Part shown: one piece after another, positions 58,870 through 64,000 of the stretch
How the letters are laid out: each line of letters opens with the position of its first letter
Numbering within the stretch: position 1 is the first letter of the stretch
DNA from: Zhengitettix transpicula
Taxonomy: Eukaryota > Arthropoda > Insecta > Orthoptera > Tetrigidae
Direction: 5' to 3'
Assembly: GCA_037074705.1 (NCBI GenBank)
Contig: CM073590.1
Location: forward strand, 136,915,600 to 136,979,599
Length of the DNA stretch: 64,000 bases
Position numbers and translations under genes: made by a program
Notes under the pieces: model-generated
Told to the model about the DNA's origin: nothing
Databases searched by the model: none
Seen by the model: only the letters and a program-made list of their open reading frames with translations

Positions 58870-59100
58870 GTTAAAGAGTTCTACTTGATTAAATTTTCTG
58901 TAGATTCCAACAATGTTATTGTGCCGAAAACAGACAACTTTTTGATGACTAGCTGCGTCATCATCTTCGGGCGAGGAAGAAACAGCACTTGTTTTCAACG
59001 CACCAACGCGGAGGGAACCCCGAAAATTAAATCAATTATCTACTCCGGAAAAAACTTCAGGGCTACAAAGATTTTACTTCACAACCATATCAATTAGTTT
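58870..59100 (-). mobile_element. PLE-type terminal repeat relic, separate family
   Basis: GC-richer than its flanks. The reverse strand reads GCAAGTGCTG-type sequence (AACAAGTGCTGTTTCTTCC), then the hammerhead-like box at 58933-58972, then TGTCTGTTTTCGGCAC. The 77-codon plus-strand frame across it is a chance frame. Assigned to PLEs only by the core motif, since no endonuclease sequence is attached. Confidence 0.5.
58933..58972 (-). ncRNA. Hammerhead-like core with six-pair stem II
   Basis: The reverse strand reads CCGAAGAT, GATGAC, GCAGCTA, GTCATC, AAAAAGTTGT. Stem II is a perfect six-pair helix. CTGAAGA has become CCGAAGA and GAAAC has become AAAAA, so this copy is dead but its helix is preserved. 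Confidence 0.42.
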
Positions 59101-59294
59101 GTTAAGACCAACAGAGAAAGTTGTAGTAACAATACCAAATTTCTCTGAAATATGACAAACCCAATATTGCTTTATAAACTTTTAGAGTGTATTGTTCTTT
59201 ATTCAGGAATAATAAGCCTTCCTGTAATTGTAAATAACATCAACTACTGTGACACAAAAACCAAACAATGTAGAGGTTAGTCAGGAAGTCGGAT

Positions 59295-59485
59295 ATAAAG
59301 TTAATGAAATTATTAGGCAATTAATAAAAATTAATAAAATTTATTAAAAGACGTTTCGTCCTTGGGTTAGGACTTCTTCGAAACGAAGGGGTCCTAATCC
59401 AAGGACGAAACTTTTTATTAAATTGTTTTTTTCAAAATTTAATGTTTTCTTATTAATAGTTATAAAATTTCATTAATTTTATTTC
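59295..59485. mobile_element. Short inverted-repeat element with paired cores
   Basis: The centre is a near-perfect palindrome: CGTTTCGTCCTTGGGTTAGG, ACTTCTTCG, then CCTAATCCAAGGACGAAAC. Each half contains the box GTCCTAA(C/T)CCAAGGACGAAAC, preceded by GAAGAA on the reverse strand. Stem II is GTCCT with AGGAC. The outer arms GTTAATGAAATT and AATTTCATTAAT are inverted. Confidence 0.6.
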
Positions 59486-61029
59486 TGTCTCATTGGCCAT
59501 AAAATTTTATTTATGTAGAGGTTTATTTTCAGAAACTTGGGCATCTTTAAAAAGACTTCATTGCTCCAGATAGCTAGATTAATAGTGGAGATATTTGTTT
59601 ATTTGGGGAATATTCATTGAACTTCTTAGAGTTTACTAAAATTTAAACAATGTGAGAAAAAAATTGTAGTACTGAAATGTAACTTATGTTTTGTGAGGAA
59701 TTCTGTTTGAATACGTCCACAAATGATCCAAACTGGTGACGTAAATCAATTTTACGCATTTATTTTCATAAAGTTATTTGATAATTTTTACCTTATTCCC
59801 GCTTGGGAGTTAGTTGAGCAGAATCAGCTTTAAAGATCTGAAGATGATGTGTAAACCCTTTAGCATCTGTCACTTTCAAGTTAACATCCAACCCCTAGTA
59901 TCAAGTGGAAAAGACAGGCAGCGGAAACCCTAAGGCAACTGCAACCCTCCCCTGAAACGTTAACAACTAAGTTTTATACATATAATGAACTAGAAAAAAG
60001 TTGAAACATAATCAGGAAAGGATCATTTATGAATTAAAATTTGCAACTAAAAACAAGAGGCGAAAAATTAAAATAGACGTTATCAAGCAAACTTTAATTT
60101 AGATTTATTTATTGGTTTCATTCGACCCCTTCTGATCAAATAGGAGAAGTCAAAGAAATTTACATAGTCAACGTACACAACTAGAAAAGACATAAATGTA
60201 TAATAAACAAAGACATCACACACAAACATAAGAATAATACATATAAAAGAAAATACAAAATAACATAATCAAATGAATATATACATATATATAAACAAAC
60301 ATAAAAAACATACAATTTGAAAATGAGAAAACAGAATAAGATAGTTAAATACAAGACAGAAAAGGATATTCATACATAAATTTGGAGGGAAAAGATCGAT
60401 ACATAAATGATATAAAAAACGTAAAAATAATTTCAATGCTTCAGTAAAAAAATTATATATTAATATCGTGTTAATGTTAGCAGAATGAAGTGAAATAAAG
60501 TTATAGAAACGTTTAACAGGAACATCGATAATTTACACCAATGTCCATATTTAAACGGATAGATTAAAACTAATCCACGTAACTTTTTACATGAAACGTT
60601 TAAAATTTAAAATCCCTCATGATGAAAGAATGTATGTAGTCTATTTCTTATTAAACAACTAAGTAAATAATAATTGTTTTTTACTTAAAATGATATATTC
60701 TAGTCAGCATCGCAAAAATTTAATTTTCACGTTTTATTAATGTGTGATATTTTTTCTTTTGCATTCATTAATACTTAACATTCCAAAAACTATTTTGGAT
60801 ATAAATAGCAGAAAACAATTGTTCATGATTTATTATATTAATTATGGACATAATTTCGTTTGGAGTTTCGGAAATGTTCTGTTAAATACTGATACTGAAA
60901 TTAAGTTTATTTTGTTTTGTTTAATTTCGAGCTTACTATAACGATTTGTCTGCTGGTGATTCGTCTGCTGAAGAAGTGAACTGAAAGGCACATGTAAGTA
61001 AATTCAACATAATTGGTAAATAGGAATTA
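59486..61029. other. AT-rich DNA, nothing certain
   Basis: AAGATCTGAAGATGATGTGT at about 59835 contains a CTGAAGA word without a GAAAC partner. TTTAGATTTATTTATTGGTTTC at about 60098 followed by A-rich DNA could be the complement of a LINE tail. Neither is firm. Confidence 0.35.
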
Positions 61030-61175
61030 AAATGTAAAACGTCTGTGTTTAAAGTATAATAATTCGATTATTAGGTAGCCAAATTTCCTATATATTATGT
61101 TACTTTATTTATCACTTATTTTTCTATGTAATTTGACTCCTTATTTACCTAATTATAATTAGTAAAGATTAAAAT
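61030..61175 (-). mobile_element. Possible PLE-tip fragment
   Basis: AAAATGTAAAACGTCTGTG is the complement of the CAGACGT end, and AATTCGATTATTAGGTAGCCAAATT resembles the arm next to it at 30221-30250. The right side (ATCACTTATTTTTCTATGTA, ATTTGACTCC) mirrors part of other tips. The core box is not present. Confidence 0.4.
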
Positions 61176-63065
61176 TTGCTGACTTTCTACATCTAAATCC
61201 TTATTAGTCATTTCTATGTTTGAAATTAATTTATTTCGTTGAATATATAGAATTTTACATTGTAAAAATGTAATTTAATAGCATATCGTCTAATACATGC
61301 TGATTAATTTAAGTTTCACTTTTTTTTATTTCACAGACATCATACTTGAGGTATATTTAATAACCATTCCGTCCTACTTATTTTGAAAATACATTTTCTA
61401 TTGGTCCGGAAATTTTATTTTCGCCTAATACTATATTAAAAGATTTCTCAATGAATTAATTGATTACGGAAAATCATAAATAGTGAATTGAGCCAGTGTA
61501 CGGTGAAGGCTCACCACTTTATAATATTAGTTTCATTAGGACTTAAACAGTAGTAATCTGTGCCTCCTAGAACATCAATTACTCATCCCAGCAGCTTGAG
61601 ATGAAAGGCGTGGCTCAACTGAACAGCAGACACCATGGAGAAACAACGAAGGCGCCGTGTAGACTTTTTCTACAAACGGTTGTTGTATGTGTGACTTTGA
61701 AACTTTCCTTCTTAGGTCTTTTTTGTACGCTAGAGATACGTAGAGGCGTTCGAGTTGAAAAAATACGTTGAAATATATCGGAAACATCATAAATTTCAAC
61801 GATAATAAAAATTAAGGATTTAATCAAAATATTTTTTATTATCTAAAATATCTAGAAAATAAGCATCGTACAGAGTAAAATTTCCTAGATGAAAATTTAA
61901 TAATTTTGGGGCAGTGTGCTCAAATTTGACCGCCGTCTCCACTCCATTTTAAAGTGGGTGGGGAACATCTTTGGAATCATAAGTGGGAACCGCAAAGGGG
62001 TGGAAGCAAGCTTTAAATTTTAAAATAATAACCTTAATTTTTATTATATATTCAAATTTTATGACATAAACTTCGAAGATCTTAATCGTATCATTGTATT
62101 AAAATCATCGTTGAAGGCGATGCAATCGACGAAAATTAGCTACGTTTCGTTTCTAAAGAAACCCCCGCTTCTTTTATTACATAGTTCTACAAAGATGTTA
62201 AAGTTATCATTTAAACGTTATTTCTGACAATCGTAGATGGCGCTGTAGGAGTGTTTTTTTTTCTACGACTGCAAATACATAGCGCGTAAAGAGTATTAAA
62301 CGAGTGCAATGTAAACAATTGATAAAATCAATTATATTATTTGTCAAATAAAAACCAGAAAAGATGATTTATTGCTCATTTTATTTTTAAACCCATGTAT
62401 CGCTGTAATATTGACATAAATTTGTTTCACGCAGTAATTATTTTCTAAAACGGTTATTTTACGCAAATAAATAATTTAATTTGCTGTTTATTTACATTTA
62501 TTCATGATTTTTAAAGAAATAAATATGACAAAATATCGTAAAATCAAAAAGAATTAAGTTTTCAAAATATATTCTACTGTAGATCCATCTTCGATAATTC
62601 TAACACAATTTTTTTTGACACCATTATGTATTCAATCTGTCCATTAGAACAATACATACTTGAGACGAAATACAAATGTTATACAGGTAGTGGGAGTTGA
62701 TTCCTCTTCTATAATATTCGTCTTGAAATATGTTATGTTAGATCTGAGTTTTTAAATCTGTATATCGTTATTAAATCTATATATCAAGTCATTGGGCTTG
62801 AATTTATTTTGATGGCGCACTTCACTATCAAGTTTGAACAGTGTTCGCTCGAGCACGTTTGGATGTACCTGAGTTTTATCTAAACAGTTGCTACTATTTT
62901 AGTAGTTTAGACCACTTGATTTCTTCTTTAATTGTTAGGTCATGTGTTATTTTCGAATTTGATACATCCCAGGGGGGCGAATTAATCATATTTACTGAAA
63001 GGTTATTTTATGAATTAGTTAAACGTCGAAGCCTGAGGTGGCTTTTGTAGAATTAAAATGTATTC
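61176..63065. other. AT-rich DNA with a GC-richer patch
   Basis: Patches near 61590-61680 and 61910-62000 have more G+C but no motif. No repeat family recognised. Confidence 0.4.
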
Positions 63066-63074
63066 TACTGTAAA

Positions 63075-63620
63075 TTTTTTTTTTAGGGCAACAGGCTACA
63101 TGAGGGTGATCCACATTGGGCAACTCCCCTTTAATAGCATATGAAGGGATTAGAAAGGGGGGATGCGGAAGGGTAGAGGAAGGTAGCCAAGGATTACTAG
63201 GGCCCCCGGGCTATGGTTTAAGGATCCTACCCGGCATTCGCCTAAAGAAATGCAGGGAAAACCCTAGAAAAACCTGCATCGGGTAGGTCGGGCATTGGGT
63301 ACTTGTCCCACGCCCTTCCGATAGCGGGAGAGGAGTTTGCTGTGGGGACGCAGCATTCCCTTCTCCGTACCTCGACCAGTTTAGGAGACAGCTGGCCGAC
63401 TATTCCAATGGGAATAGCGAACAACTCTTACCGTATGCCCAAGGTCTGCGACCCCGGAACATACACCTCTCAAAACAGGCCGAGGTGCCTCGGCTTGTGG
63501 GAACCTTAGTTCAAAATTGGAGAGGAAAAGGCATCCCCAAAGGTAGCCCCTTCGTATCTCTCGTAAAAGGTTCTGCCTGCGAGAGAACATCCCTCGCAGG
63601 CTATTCTCCCACAGGCATTG
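63075..63620 (-). mobile_element. Family A SINE-like element, copy 8 (near full length, with TSD)
   Basis: TACTGTAAA lies directly before its T run (63066-63074) and directly after its far end (63621-63629), a 9-base target-site duplication. In element sense it begins with a CCTGCGAGGGATG hairpin, then AGAGATACGAAGGGGCTACC, GGTTCCCACAAGCCGAGGC and all later landmarks, and ends GTTGCCCT plus an A tail. It is very close to copy 2, so both probably moved recently. The frames of 60, 68 and 69 residues here match those of copy 2 in length and sequence. Confidence 0.92.
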
Positions 63621-63764
63621 TACTGTAAAATGTCAGATTGGAATTTATAGTATAATACTGTTTATGGAAACTGCAAGACTTTTATGACGTTATCACAAAT
63701 TATTTGACGGGTGATACATTGCGCAAGTTGATTCATTGAAAATTGGAGTAATAGAACACAATAT

Positions 63765-63982
63765 TATAATAAGAAAGATAGCCAAATGCAAAACTCTTTT
63801 TGAATTTTGCCAACTGACTAGTGCAGTTGTGTCTCTCTATGCTCTTGCATTTTTACTGCACCTGAAGAAAGGAACAAGGCTTCTAGAAACGTTGAGTGAA
63901 ATTTATATTATCAGGTCTATGGTCTGTTTTTCGCTATCTTTGTTATTGTTAATTTTGAATCAGACGTGTAAATTTTTCATTT
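63765..63982 (+). mobile_element. 218-bp PLE-tip element with TSD
   Basis: TAGAACACAATAT occurs at 63752-63764 and 63983-63995, an exact 13-base target-site duplication. The insert starts ATAATAAGAAAGATAGCC, carries CTGAAGAAAGGAACAAGGCT, CTAGAAACGTTGAGTG, and then CGCTATCTTTGTTATTG (mirror of its left end), and finishes ATCAGACGTGTAAATTTTTC. No coding sequence is present. It shows that a PLE tip of about 220 bases was inserted as a unit. Confidence 0.85.
63862..63898 (+). ncRNA. Hammerhead-like core of the 218-bp element
   Basis: CTGAAGAAAGGAACAAGGCT, CTAGAAACGTTGAG. Both core boxes are intact. As in the related CTGACGA family, no strong stem II is visible. Confidence 0.33.
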
Positions 63983-64000
63983 TAGAACACAATATGTACA

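Noticed and set aside
58864..59097. 77-residue plus-strand frame as a small gene
   Set aside because: It crosses a PLE-type terminal relic read on the other strand and has no family signature.

Overview
The window is non-coding, AT-rich animal DNA, most likely from an insect with a large, repeat-filled genome. Evidence for this is the absence of any intact long reading frame over 64 kb, tRNA-derived SINEs, several decayed LINE reverse transcriptases, dinucleotide microsatellites and many Penelope-like element (PLE) relics. A cockroach or related blattodean is a guess from memory of similar repeats, not something the sequence proves. I see no functional protein gene, rRNA gene, free-standing tRNA gene or CRISPR array. 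Almost all short open frames are chance frames or lie inside repeats.

Four repeat groups explain most recognisable sequence. (1) An A-tailed SINE-like family of about 550 bp ('family A') has eight copies: 1895-2437, 7997-8569, 14588-15034, 28836-29318, 29320-29759, 36601-37050, 38092-38339 and 63075-63620. Two copies have clear target-site duplications. (2) A tRNA-derived SINE has two clear copies (9563-9765, 22436-22650), and a more diverged tRNA-headed repeat lies at 47205-47335. (3) PLEs are the most interesting component. A truncated copy at 25469-26752 still shows reverse-transcriptase and GIY-YIG endonuclease residues on the minus strand. Endonuclease tails persist near 24.3 and 28.0 kb. 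At least ten short, mostly inverted-repeat elements carry the same kind of terminal sequence. (4) LINE C-terminal relics lie near 3.7, 13.2, 31.8, 48.4-49.3 and 51.7 kb.

The PLE tips repeatedly carry CTGAAGA, one base, a 5-6 bp hairpin, then GAAACGTNGT. The hairpin stem changes sequence between families but keeps its pairing, and the order matches a hammerhead ribozyme core with a very short stem III. Several of these inverted units have their own 10-20 bp target-site duplications (47741-48059, 57303-58068, 63752-63995), so the tip alone appears to have moved. This is the best candidate in the window for an under-described system, although it may be a variant of the hammerhead-bearing PLEs already known.

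Between the repeats lie AT-rich DNA and several GC-richer blocks (about 0.65, 12.0, 15.8, 21.3, 24.9, 27.4, 30.6, 34.7, 38.7, 42.1-42.7 and 56.5 kb). They lack persuasive coding signal and are candidates for conserved regulatory DNA of a gene outside the window.
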